From the NCBI RefSeq assembly GCF_030064165.1, contig NZ_CP125947.1, positions 4,092,001 to 4,156,000 on the forward strand: a DNA stretch of 64,000 nt, in the 5' to 3' direction. The stretch comes from Comamonas resistens (GTDB lineage Bacteria > Pseudomonadota > Gammaproteobacteria > Burkholderiales > Burkholderiaceae_C). A program made the translations under genes and the position numbers. Below, in pieces: positions 55,851 through 64,000 of the stretch; within the stretch, counting starts at the first letter, position 1, and each line of letters begins with the position of its first letter. The notes under the pieces were generated by a model. It was not told the origin of the DNA. It did not search any database and saw only the letters and a program-made list of their open reading frames with translations.

Positions 55851-56006
55851 GCTTTCCAAGCCTTCTGCGCGTCAGCTTCCGTGCAATCGTTCGGAAGGCA
55901 TTGGCACGTTGCTCCGAGATGAAATAGCCCGACAATAGTCGCGCAGTGCGTACCATCCGGACCGCAATATATCCACTTCACATCTTGCGGGCCGTCTGTC
56001 CGCATC

Positions 56007-56400
56007 ATGAATTTCTCTTCCCGACCGAGTCGGCTGCGCAATGAATGGGCTCCCAGCGTTCCACGCGAACTGCTGATTGGCGTCATGCAGATCATCTTCG
56101 GCCTGTGCCGCATGGGCATGCTGATCCGCTTTGTCTCCAGCTCGGTGCGCACCGGCTTTGTGAATGCGCTGGCCGTACCGATCTTCTCTGCCCAGTTGCC
56201 CCACGTGTGGAGTGCCCGGCTGCGCATCATCGCCCGGCCTGCGCTGACCATTGCCATGGTGGGCTTACAGGAATCGGTGCTGACCGCGGCCGTGATCGAC
56301 GATATGGCGGGCACGCCCGGCACCCAAAACCACGAATGCACGGGCCTTGACCTGAGCAATATGGCTGCCAGCGTCTTTGGAGGTATTGCGGACCCGGCAG
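56007..56400 (+). pseudogene. SulP-family sulfate permease remnant
   Basis: Two pieces of a SulP transporter can be read: IIFGLCRMGMLIRFVSSS with FVNALAVPIFSAQL, and TIAMVGLQESVLTAAVIDD with NMAASVFGGIA. The part between them (about 60-100 residues in SulP), the N-terminus and the C-terminus are missing. It is an internally deleted relic. Confidence 0.75.
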
Positions 56401-56409
56401 TATCTGCAA

Positions 56410-57321
56410 TCAGGCAGCCTGGGCCAGAAACCGGCTTTGCTGTTGCAGCGCATCTACCAGCCATTGCACGGCCATATCCGTTGGCCGGTGCAGCGGCAGC
56501 AGCAGATGAACCTGGAACGGGACAGAAAAAGCCAGCGGCCGCACCACCAGTTGCAGACCGGCGCAGGCCCTGGCCGTCAGCGGATTGACGATGGCCACGC
56601 CCAGGCCATGCTGCACCATGGCGCAGACCGCCACCGCGCTATGGGTCTCCAGCTGCAGGCTGCGCTGCACACCGGCTGCGGCAAACACGGCATCGATCTG
56701 CTGCCGATAAGGGTCGTCACGCGCCAGGCTGATGAAGGGCTGGCCCGCAAAGTCCTCGGCCCGCAGCACCGGCCTGGCAGCCAGCGGGTGGTTCGCGGGC
56801 AGCACGGCCACCTCGTCCATGGCCGGCAGCGGCAGGCTGCGCGTGCCGGGCGGCGCATCGGCCTGCTCGGTCAGGCCCAGGTCAAAGCGCTGGGCGGCCA
56901 TCCATTCCTGCAGCAGCGGCCCTTCCTGCGTGGTCACGCTGACGGCTACCGGCCCATGCTCGGCATAGAGCCGTGCCAGCGCCCCGGGCAGCAGCGCATG
57001 GCTGAGCGCCGGCAGGCACAGCGCGCTGATATGCGCGCCCTGGGGGCGGCCCAGCTCCTGCGCACGGTCAATCACCCGCTCCAGGCCATGCCAACTGCGC
57101 CGCACCTCGTCCCACAGCAGCAGAGCACGCGCATTGGCGCGCAAGCGGCCCTGCACACGCTCGAACAATGCATAGCCCAGCAGTTGCTCCATGCGCGCCA
57201 GCTCGCGGCTGACCGTGGGCTGCGAGGTATAGAGCAAGGCGGCTGCCCCCGTCACGCTGCCCGCCGTCATCACGGCACGGAAGACCTCGATATGGCGATG
57301 GGTGATGCGACTTTCATTCAT
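56410..57321 (-). CDS. lysR: LysR-family regulator of lysA
   Basis: The 303-residue regulator has the helix-turn-helix VFRAVMTAGSVTGAAALLYT and SQPTVSRELARMEQLLGY, plus a full effector domain. It diverges from lysA, the arrangement known in E. coli, where LysR turns on lysA when diaminopimelate is present. The start MNESRITHRH at 57321 is chosen over one 12 bp upstream. Confidence 0.87.
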   Translation of the reverse strand: MNESRITHRHIEVFRAVMTAGSVTGAAALLYTSQPTVSRELARMEQLLGYALFERVQGRLRANARALLLWDEVRRSWHGLERVIDRAQELGRPQGAHISALCLPALSHALLPGALARLYAEHGPVAVSVTTQEGPLLQEWMAAQRFDLGLTEQADAPPGTRSLPLPAMDEVAVLPANHPLAARPVLRAEDFAGQPFISLARDDPYRQQIDAVFAAAGVQRSLQLETHSAVAVCAMVQHGLGVAIVNPLTARACAGLQLVVRPLAFSVPFQVHLLLPLHRPTDMAVQWLVDALQQQSRFLAQAA

Positions 57322-57463
57322 GCCTTCAAGCATATCGAAAATGAATTGACTTCACACATCTAAGCATTGGACTGAATGAAGAGAGATGGGCACCATGCAA
57401 GGCAATGTGAGCGAAATGCGGCTGAAGTGCATAGCCAGCCTGCGCTGACAGCTATGAAAGTTC

Positions 57464-58717
57464 ATGACCATGTCCAATCCCTTCACTCCCGCTCAACTCT
57501 GGAACCTGGCCGATGCATACGGCACACCGCTGTGGGTCTATGACGCCGCCACCATCCGCGAGCGCATTGCCCAGCTCAAGGCTTTCGACACCGTGCGCTT
57601 TGCCCAGAAGGCCTGCTCCAACATCCACATCCTCAAGCTGATGCGCGAGCAGGGCGTGAAGGTGGATGCGGTCTCGCGCGGCGAAGTCCTGCGCGCGCTG
57701 GCGGCGGGCTTCACGCCCGGTTTCGGCGAGCCCGCCGACATCGTCTTCACCGCCGATGTGATGGACGAAGCGACACTGGCCACCGTGGTCGAGCACAAGG
57801 TGCCTGTGAACGCGGGCTCCATCGACATGCTGCACCAGCTGGCTGCCGTGTCGAAGGGCCACCATGTGTGGCTGCGCATCAACCCTGGCTTCGGCCACGG
57901 CCACAGCAACAAGACCAATACCGGCGGCGAGCACAGCAAGCACGGCATCTGGCACAGCGAACTGGAAGATGCGCTGACCGCCATCAAGACCGGCGGCCTG
58001 GTGCTGGCCGGCCTGCACATGCACATCGGCTCGGGCGTGGATTACGGCCATCTGCAGGAAGTCTGCGGCGCCATGGTCAAGCTGGTCGAGCGCACCAAGG
58101 CCGCGGGCGTGGACCTGCATGCGATTTCGGCCGGCGGCGGCCTGTCCATCCCCTATCGTGCTGGCGATGCCACCATCGACACCAACCACTACCACGGCCT
58201 GTGGGATGCGGCGCGCAAGCAGGCCGAAGGCATCGTCGGCCACAGCCTGGGCCTGGAACTCGAACCCGGCCGCTTCCTGGTGGCCGAGTCCGGCGTGCTG
58301 CTGGGCACCGTGCGCGCCACCAAGAACGCGGGCAGCAACCACTTCGTGCTGGTCGACACCGGTTTCAACGAACTGATGCGCCCCAGCATGTATGGCAGCT
58401 ACCACGGCATGGAAGTGCTGCGCCGCGACGGCCAGAGCCTGCCCGCGCAGGACAGCGTGGTCGCAGGCCCCTTGTGCGAATCGGGCGATGTGTTCACCCA
58501 GGGCGATGGCGGCGTGGTGCTGCCCCGCAGTCTGGCCGGTGCCAGCGTAGGCGATCTGCTGGTGATTCACGACACAGGCGCCTATGGCAGCTCCATGTCC
58601 AGCAACTACAACACCCGCCCGCTGGCCGCCGAAGTGCTGGTCGATGGCGACAAAGTGCAGCTGATTCGCCGCCGCCAGACCGTGGAAGAGCTGCTGGCGC
58701 TGGAGATTGGTTTGTAA
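57464..58717 (+). CDS. lysA: diaminopimelate decarboxylase
   Basis: This 417-residue fold-III PLP enzyme makes lysine from meso-diaminopimelate. FAQKACSNIHILKL carries the PLP lysine, HMHIGSGVDYGHL and EPGRFLVAESG are family motifs, and GPLCESGDVF supplies the active Cys. Two starts are possible, 57464 and 57470. It is divergently paired with lysR. Confidence 0.94.
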   Translation: MTMSNPFTPAQLWNLADAYGTPLWVYDAATIRERIAQLKAFDTVRFAQKACSNIHILKLMREQGVKVDAVSRGEVLRALAAGFTPGFGEPADIVFTADVMDEATLATVVEHKVPVNAGSIDMLHQLAAVSKGHHVWLRINPGFGHGHSNKTNTGGEHSKHGIWHSELEDALTAIKTGGLVLAGLHMHIGSGVDYGHLQEVCGAMVKLVERTKAAGVDLHAISAGGGLSIPYRAGDATIDTNHYHGLWDAARKQAEGIVGHSLGLELEPGRFLVAESGVLLGTVRATKNAGSNHFVLVDTGFNELMRPSMYGSYHGMEVLRRDGQSLPAQDSVVAGPLCESGDVFTQGDGGVVLPRSLAGASVGDLLVIHDTGAYGSSMSSNYNTRPLAAEVLVDGDKVQLIRRRQTVEELLALEIGL

Positions 58718-58830
58718 CTCCCCCTGAGCCGCTACGCGGCTTCCCCCTCTCTCTACGCGCTGCGCGCTAAGGGAGGGGGACGACAGCATCGCTGGGGCAG
58801 CCCTAGCTGCGGGGCGGCCCTTGCTTGCTG
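58718..58830. repeat. REP-like intergenic palindromic element
   Basis: Right after lysA lies a run of small palindromes: GCCGC-TACG-CGGC, then TACGCGCTGCGCGCTAAGGG between CCCCCTCTCT and GGGAGGGGGA. I recall similar CCCC-rich elements after many Comamonadaceae genes. It may also act as a terminator. Confidence 0.6.
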
Positions 58831-58970
58831 TCTCTCTCTTGCGCCACGCTTCATGATTGAGTTCACGCCATGAATTCAATAGCAGCTAACGCTTAGTCAT
58901 CAGGGACTTCAGGCCAAAATCACCTGAAATCTTTTCTCTCGGCACCGCGCAGTGCCCGGTAAGTTCTTCC

Positions 58971-59861
58971 ATGCCACAGCACTCCGCCGCCTCAACCCAT
59001 CGCCATACGCTGACGGGCATTGGCTTTACGGTGCTGGCCTGCGCCTGCTTTTCGGTGCTCGATACCGGCTCCAAATATGCGGGTGCGCTGCTGCCCCTGC
59101 TGATGGCGCTGTGGCTGCGCTATGTGCTGCAGTCGGTGCTGACCGTGGGCTTTGGCGTGGCGCGGCACGGGCTGGATATTTTTCGCACGCAGCGTCCGGG
59201 CTTTCAATTTCTGCGCGCCATTCTGTTTTGCCTGAGCAATGCTTTTGCCATGCTCAGCCTGCGCTATCTGCCACTGGCGGAGTTCACGGCCATCGTGGCG
59301 CTGACGCCGCTGGCCCTGACCTTGCTGGCCGCGCTCTGGCTGGGCCAGCATGTCAGCCCGCTGCGCTGGGTGCTGGTGGCGCTGGGCTTTGCGGGCACGC
59401 TGGTCATCATCCGGCCCGGTGGGGGCCAGTTCAGCGGCTGGGCCCTGGTCTGGCCGGCGCTGCAGCTGCTAGCCAACACCGCCTATCAAATTCTGAGCAG
59501 CCGCATGGCGGGCAAGGAGCGCCCGCTGACCACGCAGATCTATACCAGCCTGCTGGCGCTGAGCCTGAGCTGCATGGCCCTGCCCTGGGTCTGGCAGTTG
59601 CCGGACAGCGCCGCGCTCTGGCTGGCCGCGATTGCCATGGGCGCAGGCAGCGCCGTGGGACATCTGATGCTGCTCAAGGCCTATGAAAAGGCCGAGCCCG
59701 CCACCATCACGCCTTTTCTCTACAGCCAGATTCCCTGCGCGCTGCTGGCAGGCTGGCTGGTCTATGGCCATATCCCCGATCAATGGGCCGTGCTGGGCAT
59801 GGTCGTCATTGCGCTATGCGGGGCAGCCAGCGCCTGGCTGAGCGTGCGTGAAGGCCGCTAA
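58971..59861 (+). CDS. EamA/DMT-family transporter
   Basis: A 296-residue membrane protein with ten helices in two EamA repeats (FLRAILFCLSNAFAMLSLRY; LMLLKAYEKAEPATITPFLY). The substrate is not known; family members export amino acids or metabolites. Its position after lysA could suggest lysine export, without proof. Confidence 0.88.
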   Translation: MPQHSAASTHRHTLTGIGFTVLACACFSVLDTGSKYAGALLPLLMALWLRYVLQSVLTVGFGVARHGLDIFRTQRPGFQFLRAILFCLSNAFAMLSLRYLPLAEFTAIVALTPLALTLLAALWLGQHVSPLRWVLVALGFAGTLVIIRPGGGQFSGWALVWPALQLLANTAYQILSSRMAGKERPLTTQIYTSLLALSLSCMALPWVWQLPDSAALWLAAIAMGAGSAVGHLMLLKAYEKAEPATITPFLYSQIPCALLAGWLVYGHIPDQWAVLGMVVIALCGAASAWLSVREGR

Positions 59862-59880
59862 GCCAGCAGGTATCAAAACC

Positions 59881-59961
59881 AATAGCTGCTATCGCTGACC
59901 TTTCTTTGGTTTCAGATGAAAAATCATCTAAAACCTATAGATAAAAAGCGCCAGCAGCTAT
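59881..59961. repeat. 81-bp inverted-repeat element (AGCTGCT/AGCAGCT arms)
   Basis: AATAGCTGCTATCGCT at the left and AGCGCCAGCAGCTATG at the right form an imperfect palindrome between two convergent genes. A half copy, AATAGCAGCTAACGCT, is found at 58877. It is probably an intergenic repeat family of this genome. Confidence 0.6.
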
Positions 59962-59966
59962 GTTTT

Positions 59967-60977
59967 TTACTCACCGCGCGGATCGCGCGCCATCAGATGC
60001 TGCACGGCCTCGGTGACTGGCAGTTGACCGTCGAGCAAGGCGACCACGGTCTCGGTAATCGGCATCTCCACGCCAACCTGGCGTGCCCGCGCGAGCACGG
60101 TGCGGGCGCTATACACGCCCTCGGCCACATGGCCCAGCGATGTCACAGCCTGCTCCAGCGTCTTGCCTTCGGCCAGCAGCAGACCGACCTTGCGATTGCG
60201 CGACAGATCGCCGGTGGCGGTCAGCACCAGATCGCCAAGGCCGGACAGGCCCATGAAAGTCTCGACGCGCGCGCCCAGGGCCACGCCCAGACGCGTCATC
60301 TCGGCCAGGCCGCGCGTGACCAGCGCCGCGCGAGCATTGAGCCCCAGGCTCAGTCCGTCGCACAGGCCCGTGGCAATGGCCAGCACATTCTTGACGGCGC
60401 CGCCCACTTCCACGCCCACGATGTCCTCGTTGGCATAGACACGCATGGCCTCGCCATGAAAGGCACTGACCAGCAACTCGCTGACATCCTTGTGCGCACT
60501 GGCGGCCACCAGAGCCGTGGGCTGCTGGCGCGCGACTTCGGCCGCAAAGCTGGGGCCGCTGAGCGCGCCGCTTCTGAGCTGGGGCGCAACCTGCTGGCAG
60601 ACCTCATGCGCCATCAGGCCATGGCTGCCTGCCGGAGCATCGGCGGCCACGGCCTCGAAGCCCTTGCACAGCCAGACCACGGGGGAGCGGCAGTCCTGCA
60701 GCCTGATCAGCCACTGACGCAGCGCCGCCATGGGCGTGCCCAGCACGATGAGGTCGGCCTCCTGCACCTGCGCCATCACATCGCCGCTGACCACCTGCAG
60801 CGCATCGGGAAAGGCAATGCCCGCCAGATAACGGCTATTGGCACGCTCCGCCTGCATCTGCCGCGCCTGCGCCTCGTCCCGCGCCCAGAGGCGTACGCTG
60901 CGCTTGTCCGGATGAGTGGCCGCGCTGATGGCCATGGCCGTACCCCAGGCACCAGCGCCGATGACAAGAATGTTCAT
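59967..60977 (-). CDS. gpsA: glycerol-3-phosphate dehydrogenase [NAD(P)+]
   Basis: The 336-residue enzyme has the Rossmann start [16 protein letters not shown], the GPSFAAEVA motif and [17 protein letters not shown]. It reduces dihydroxyacetone phosphate to glycerol-3-phosphate for phospholipids. The start at 60977 is chosen from the family's typical MNILVIG start. It follows secB on the same strand. Confidence 0.95.
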   Translation of the reverse strand: MNILVIGAGAWGTAMAISAATHPDKRSVRLWARDEAQARQMQAERANSRYLAGIAFPDALQVVSGDVMAQVQEADLIVLGTPMAALRQWLIRLQDCRSPVVWLCKGFEAVAADAPAGSHGLMAHEVCQQVAPQLRSGALSGPSFAAEVARQQPTALVAASAHKDVSELLVSAFHGEAMRVYANEDIVGVEVGGAVKNVLAIATGLCDGLSLGLNARAALVTRGLAEMTRLGVALGARVETFMGLSGLGDLVLTATGDLSRNRKVGLLLAEGKTLEQAVTSLGHVAEGVYSARTVLARARQVGVEMPITETVVALLDGQLPVTEAVQHLMARDPRGE

Positions 60978-60989
60978 ATGAATAGTCAC

Positions 60990-61065
60990 GACTTACGCAA
61001 ATCAGGCTCAATCAAGAAATTTTCCCCATGGGAACGCTCCTTGTGCATTCTTGTTTGCGTAAGTC
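60990..61065. repeat. MITE-like element with 12-bp terminal inverted repeats
   Basis: GACTTACGCAAA (60990-61001) and TTTGCGTAAGTC (61054-61065) are perfect inverted copies 52 bp apart, with no gene between them. The left end lies 12 bp before the gpsA start. This looks like a small non-coding insertion, but no clear target duplication is seen. Confidence 0.5.
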
Positions 61066-61101
61066 CTAATAGTGATAGCAGTTTGCGCACAGCCCATAAG
61101 C

Positions 61102-61130
61102 AAAAGAGGCCTCTAGGGCCTCTTTTTTTG
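61102..61130. terminator. bidirectional Rho-independent terminator between secB and gpsA
   Basis: AGAGGCC (61105-61111) pairs with GGCCTCT, flanked by AAAA on one side and TTTTTTT on the other, so it could work in both directions. It would separate secB from gpsA. Confidence 0.8.
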
Positions 61131-61181
61131 TGCCTGAGCCCCGATTCTTGCACAGCGCAGGAATCAGTCCTCATCCACGGC

Positions 61182-61643
61182 TTACTGGGGCAGCTGGCCT
61201 TCTGCCTGGGCGGCAGCCGCCGCCTGTTGCTGCTCGTACATGGCCTGGAAGTTGATTTCGGCCAGATGCACGGGAGGGAAGCCGGCGCGAGTCACCACGT
61301 CGGCCACGTTGCCGCGCAGGTAGGGGTAGATGATCTGGGGGCAGGCAATGCCGATCACGCCGCCCATCTGATCTTCGGGCACGTTGCGGATTTCGAAGAT
61401 ACCGGCTTGCTTGGCTTCGACCAGGAACACGGTCTTGTCCTGGATCTTGGTCTGCACGGTGGCAGTCACGGCCACTTCGTACACGCCTTCAGCCACGGGA
61501 GTGGCTTCCACACCCAGCTGAATGTCCACGCTGGGCTGCTCTTGCTCGAGCAGGATGGCGGGGGAGTTGGGCTGCTCCAGGGACAGATCCTTCAGGTAAA
61601 CGCGCTGGATCTGGAACACGGGGCTGTTGTCTTGTTCGGCCAT
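61182..61643 (-). CDS. secB: protein-export chaperone SecB
   Basis: A 153-residue chaperone: [19 protein letters not shown] near the start, [20 protein letters not shown] and [20 protein letters not shown] at the centre. It keeps secreted proteins unfolded and hands them to SecA. The start [10 protein letters not shown] is the normal one. Confidence 0.96.
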   Translation of the reverse strand: MAEQDNSPVFQIQRVYLKDLSLEQPNSPAILLEQEQPSVDIQLGVEATPVAEGVYEVAVTATVQTKIQDKTVFLVEAKQAGIFEIRNVPEDQMGGVIGIACPQIIYPYLRGNVADVVTRAGFPPVHLAEINFQAMYEQQQAAAAAQAEGQLPQ

Positions 61644-61682
61644 GATGAACGGGGTCTTTCAGAAAAATCTTGGGGAACACAA

Positions 61683-61729
61683 AAATGCCTGCGTCGAGGA
61701 AGTCTTGACTATCCTCACAGCAGGCATTT
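61683..61729 (-). terminator. predicted terminator after grxC
   Basis: AAATGCCTGC (61683-61692) and GCAGGCATTT (61720-61729) pair, with a second inner pair GAGGA/TCCTC. On the minus strand a short T-run follows, which fits the end of the grxC transcript, upstream of secB. Confidence 0.6.
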
Positions 61730-61811
61730 CCATGAAATAGCGCTTTGCATTATGCAGTGCCTGCCGGGCAGCGGCTTTTTAGCAAGTGCTGCAAACAGGG
61801 TTTGAGCAGAC

Positions 61812-62069
61812 TCAGCCTTGCAGCAGAGGCAGCAGACCGCCCTTGGCATCGAGTGCCATCAGATCATCGCAGCCGCCCACATGGGTTTCACCGATGAAAA
61901 TCTGGGGCACGGTACGGCGGCCGGTGGTCTGCATCATGTGCTCACGCGCAGCGAGGTCGAAATCAATGCGCACCTCTTCAATGTTCTCCACGCCCTTGGA
62001 CTGAAGAATCTGCTTGGCACGAATGCAATATGGGCAGACGGCGGTGGTGTACATCTTTACGGCTTGCAT
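61812..62069 (-). CDS. grxC: glutaredoxin 3
   Basis: The 85-residue thiol oxidoreductase has active site CPYC in MYTTAVCPYCIRAKQIL, the TVPQIFIG cis-proline and GGCDDLMAL. The start MQAVKMYT is chosen from family length. It is between a rhodanese gene and secB, in an order common in this family of bacteria. Confidence 0.95.
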   Translation of the reverse strand: MQAVKMYTTAVCPYCIRAKQILQSKGVENIEEVRIDFDLAAREHMMQTTGRRTVPQIFIGETHVGGCDDLMALDAKGGLLPLLQG

Positions 62070-62143
62070 GGGCAACTTTCCTTGATCTCTAGCACGGCGC
62101 GGCTGATCGCTGCGCCCGTCAAAACACACAGCTGGGGGCTGAA

Positions 62144-62551
62144 TCAGGCTTTTTCAACCGGCAGGCCTGCATCACGCCAGGCCTTCATGCCGCCAGCCAG
62201 AGCCTGGGCCTTCTCGTAACCCAGCTTCTTGGCGGTGGCCTCGGCACGCACGGCACGGGCGCCCGATGCGCAGACCAGCACCACGGGCAGCTGCTTGTTC
62301 TTCACGGTCGTGGGCAGCTTGTCTTCCAGCTGGCTCAAAGGCAGGTTCTTCGCGCCATTGACATGGCCTGCGGCGAATTCCTCGGGTTCGCAGACATCGA
62401 TCACCACGGCTTTTTCGCGGTTGATCAGGTGCACGGCAGCCGCAGCTGACAGGGAGCCACCCGAGGCACCACGCAGGGCCGGCAGCAGCAGCATCACGCC
62501 CGACGCAGCGGCAATCAGGATCAAATACCAGTTATCGATGATGAATTTCAC
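62144..62551 (-). CDS. rhodanese-like protein with N-terminal membrane helix
   Basis: A 135-residue protein with one helix at 5-25 (WYLILIAAASGVMLLLPAL) and a rhodanese domain with active loop VCASGARA. The start is GTG at 62551 with AAGGAA before it, giving VKFIIDNWY. It could transfer sulfur at the inner membrane. Confidence 0.88.
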   Translation of the reverse strand: MKFIIDNWYLILIAAASGVMLLLPALRGASGGSLSAAAAVHLINREKAVVIDVCEPEEFAAGHVNGAKNLPLSQLEDKLPTTVKNKQLPVVLVCASGARAVRAEATAKKLGYEKAQALAGGMKAWRDAGLPVEKA

Positions 62552-62856
62552 GTCATTCCTTGGGATGGCAAACCTGTCGATTTTAGAGGCCATGCCGCGG
62601 CTTGACCCGCCCGGGTGATGACAGCCCTTGACCGGCATGCAGGTGACCGCAGACAAGCAATGACAATCACGAAAGTGGGCGCTCTCTTTCATGGCAAGCG
62701 CAATTCCTGCCAAGATCAACAGGAATAGCCGCCAGGTTGCTCAAATTCATAGCAAGCTTTCCTTGCCATGTGCTTGGACAAAGGCCAACCTCTAGAATAC
62801 GCACACTTTTGACTTCGCGTCATTACTGCTTTGCTACTTTGAGAAGATAAGAATCC
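62552..62856. promoter_or_regulatory. divergent promoter region of rhodanese and gpmA genes
   Basis: The 305-bp gap separates two divergent genes. A TAGAAT (62793-62798) could be the -10 of the gpmA promoter, but no well-spaced -35 was found. No other feature is seen. Confidence 0.4.
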
Positions 62857-63600
62857 ATGTACAAGCTCGTTCTGATTCGCCACGGTGAATCCACCTGGAA
62901 CCTTGAAAACCGTTTTACCGGCTGGACCGATGTGGATCTGACGGCCACCGGCGTCGAGCAGGCCAGAAAGGCCGGCCAACTGCTCAAGGCAGAAGGCTAT
63001 GACTTCGATGTGGCCTACACCAGCATGCTCAAGCGTGCCATCCGGACCCTGTGGCATGTGCAGGACGAGATGGACCGCACCTGGCTGCCCGTGGTGCATA
63101 GCTGGCGCCTCAACGAACGTCATTACGGCGGCCTGCAAGGCCTGAACAAGGCCGACATGGCCAAGCAGTACGGTGACGCCCAGGTCCTGCAATGGCGCCG
63201 CAGCTACGATGTGCCGCCACCCGCCCTGGAAGCCGCAGACCCCCGCAGCGAACGCGGCGATCTGCGCTATGCCAAGCTGCAGCCCGAGCAGATTCCGCTG
63301 ACCGAGTGCCTCAAGGACACGGTCGAGCGCGTCGTGCCCTTCTGGAACGAGTCCATCGCCCCCGCCATCAAGGCCGGCAAGCGCGTGGTGGTTGCCGCCC
63401 ACGGCAATTCCATCCGCGCCCTGATCAAGTATCTGGACAATATCGCCGACGACAAGATCGTGGGCGTGAACGTGCCCAACGGCATTCCTCTGGTCTATGA
63501 GCTGGATGCCGATCTCAAGCCCATCCGCCACTACTACCTGGGCGACGCCGAAGCCGCAGCCAAGGCTGCAGCGGCAGTCGCGGCCCAGGGCAAGGCCTGA
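62857..63600 (+). CDS. gpmA: 2,3-bisphosphoglycerate-dependent phosphoglycerate mutase
   Basis: This 247-residue glycolytic enzyme has the active His in [12 protein letters not shown] and motifs [27 protein letters not shown] and [15 protein letters not shown]. The C-terminal Ala/Lys tail is common in related bacteria. Confidence 0.96.
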   Translation: MYKLVLIRHGESTWNLENRFTGWTDVDLTATGVEQARKAGQLLKAEGYDFDVAYTSMLKRAIRTLWHVQDEMDRTWLPVVHSWRLNERHYGGLQGLNKADMAKQYGDAQVLQWRRSYDVPPPALEAADPRSERGDLRYAKLQPEQIPLTECLKDTVERVVPFWNESIAPAIKAGKRVVVAAHGNSIRALIKYLDNIADDKIVGVNVPNGIPLVYELDADLKPIRHYYLGDAEAAAKAAAAVAAQGKA

Positions 63601-63612
63601 GACCTCTTCACC

Positions 63613-63672
63613 GCCCGGTTCAGCCTGAACCGGGCTGACACGGCAAAAGGCCTATGGAACCTCATAGGCCTT
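63613..63672. terminator. two hairpins after gpmA
   Basis: GCCCGGTTCA/TGAACCGGGC (63613-63635) and AAGGCCTATG/CATAGGCCTT (63647-63672) are perfect 10-bp stems in a row. Neither has a strong U-tract, but together they probably end gpmA transcription or protect its 3' end. Confidence 0.6.
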
Positions 63673-63713
63673 CTGTCGTCCAAGGTGTATATTGCGAAGG
63701 CTTAAGGGGTGTT

Positions 63714-64000
63714 ATGGGTCAAAAAATCAAAATTGCAGGTTGGATTTCTGTGGGCGTGCTGGCCGGTGCGCTGACCACGGTGTCGCTACAGACATTGGCC
63801 CGTGGGGGTATGACACCTCTGCCGCTTGAAGAGATCCAGCAACTTTCTGCTGTCTTCGGTCTGATCAAGACCGATTATGTGGAACCTGTCAGCGACAAAA
63901 AGCTGATCACGGATGCCATCTCCGGCATGGTCTCCAGCCTGGACCCCCACTCCCAGTACTTCGACAAGAAGAGCTACAAGGAATTCAAGGAAGGCACTTC
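63714..64000 (+). CDS. ctpA: S41-family C-terminal processing peptidase, N-terminal part
   Basis: The gene runs off the right edge; 95 residues are seen. They include a signal anchor (IAGWISVGVLAGALTTVSLQ) and the start of the CtpA pattern (VFGLIKTDYVEPVSDKKLI, ISGMVSSLDPHSQYFD). The PDZ and Ser-Lys catalytic parts are beyond the window. Confidence 0.9.
   Translation, partial: MGQKIKIAGWISVGVLAGALTTVSLQTLARGGMTPLPLEEIQQLSAVFGLIKTDYVEPVSDKKLITDAISGMVSSLDPHSQYFDKKSYKEFKEGT

Noticed and set aside
59916..59923. ATGAAAAA (TTTTTCAT on the other strand) as ICE attachment site
   Set aside because: It lies inside a repeat between two intact backbone genes, 8 kb from the last transfer gene; likely chance.

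Overview
The window is GC-rich and reads as a betaproteobacterium of the Comamonadaceae, most like Comamonas or Delftia. The pointers are the housekeeping block at the right end (lysR/lysA, gpsA, secB, grxC, rhodanese, gpmA, S41 protease) and the short intergenic repeats around 58.7 and 59.9 kb. The genus is inferred from gene content only. No rRNA, tRNA or CRISPR array was seen.

Layout. From 1 to about 51.8 kb lies most of an integrative and conjugative element (ICE) that looks like the Tn4371 family. At the left are the end of a TraF-type peptidase and a DUF3363 relaxase, with a hairpin-rich possible oriT between them. At the right is a tightly packed mating-pair operon, traG-copG-trbB-C-D-E-J-K-L-F-G-I-DUF2274 (39.4-51.8 kb), preceded by a LysR regulator and an EexN lipoprotein. 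The integrase end is outside the window. Between these modules sit 36 kb of cargo. The first cargo block (2.9-14.0 kb) has a ferric-reductase-like flavocytochrome, a two-component system, a VIT-type Fe/Mn transporter, a cytochrome b561 and a complete heavy-metal RND efflux system with a PII-like DUF3240 protein. The second (14.7-38.0 kb) is a zinc-starvation island.

The zinc island is the main discovery candidate. Two long operons and a receptor gene diverge from two intergenic regions that hold three near-identical palindromes (ATGTTATAACAT type), read here as Zur operators. The leftward operon encodes a CobN-like protein anchored in the membrane at both ends, a polytopic membrane protein, a TolQ/ExbB-like proton channel, a DUF2149 protein, a 46-residue membrane peptide and ZnuC-ZnuB-ZnuA. 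The divergent gene is a TonB-dependent receptor with heme-receptor-like motifs. The rightward operon has twelve genes: a second Zur, a COG0523 GTPase, FolE2, a second COG0523 GTPase with a His-rich stretch, CysS, YidD, gamma carbonic anhydrase, a PIG-L/GalB-like protein, ThrS, a dihydroorotase, Fur and HisI. Together they suggest that the ICE gives its host zinc scavenging, metal allocation and spare low-zinc copies of housekeeping enzymes. Two of these copies lack a usual metal ligand (HisI Cys to Asp, dihydroorotase His to Gln); CysS and ThrS keep theirs.

To the right of the ICE, 51.9-55.2 kb holds a sulfide/persulfide block (DUF2892, YgaP-like rhodanese, BigR/SqrR-type repressor, ETHE1-type dioxygenase, AhpD-like, DsrE-like). 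Then comes a stretch of broken genes (MaoC, SulP) before the chromosomal backbone resumes at about 56.4 kb. The right ICE border could not be fixed: it may lie just after 51.8 kb, or at a TTTTTCAA site at 55549 where the MaoC gene is cut.
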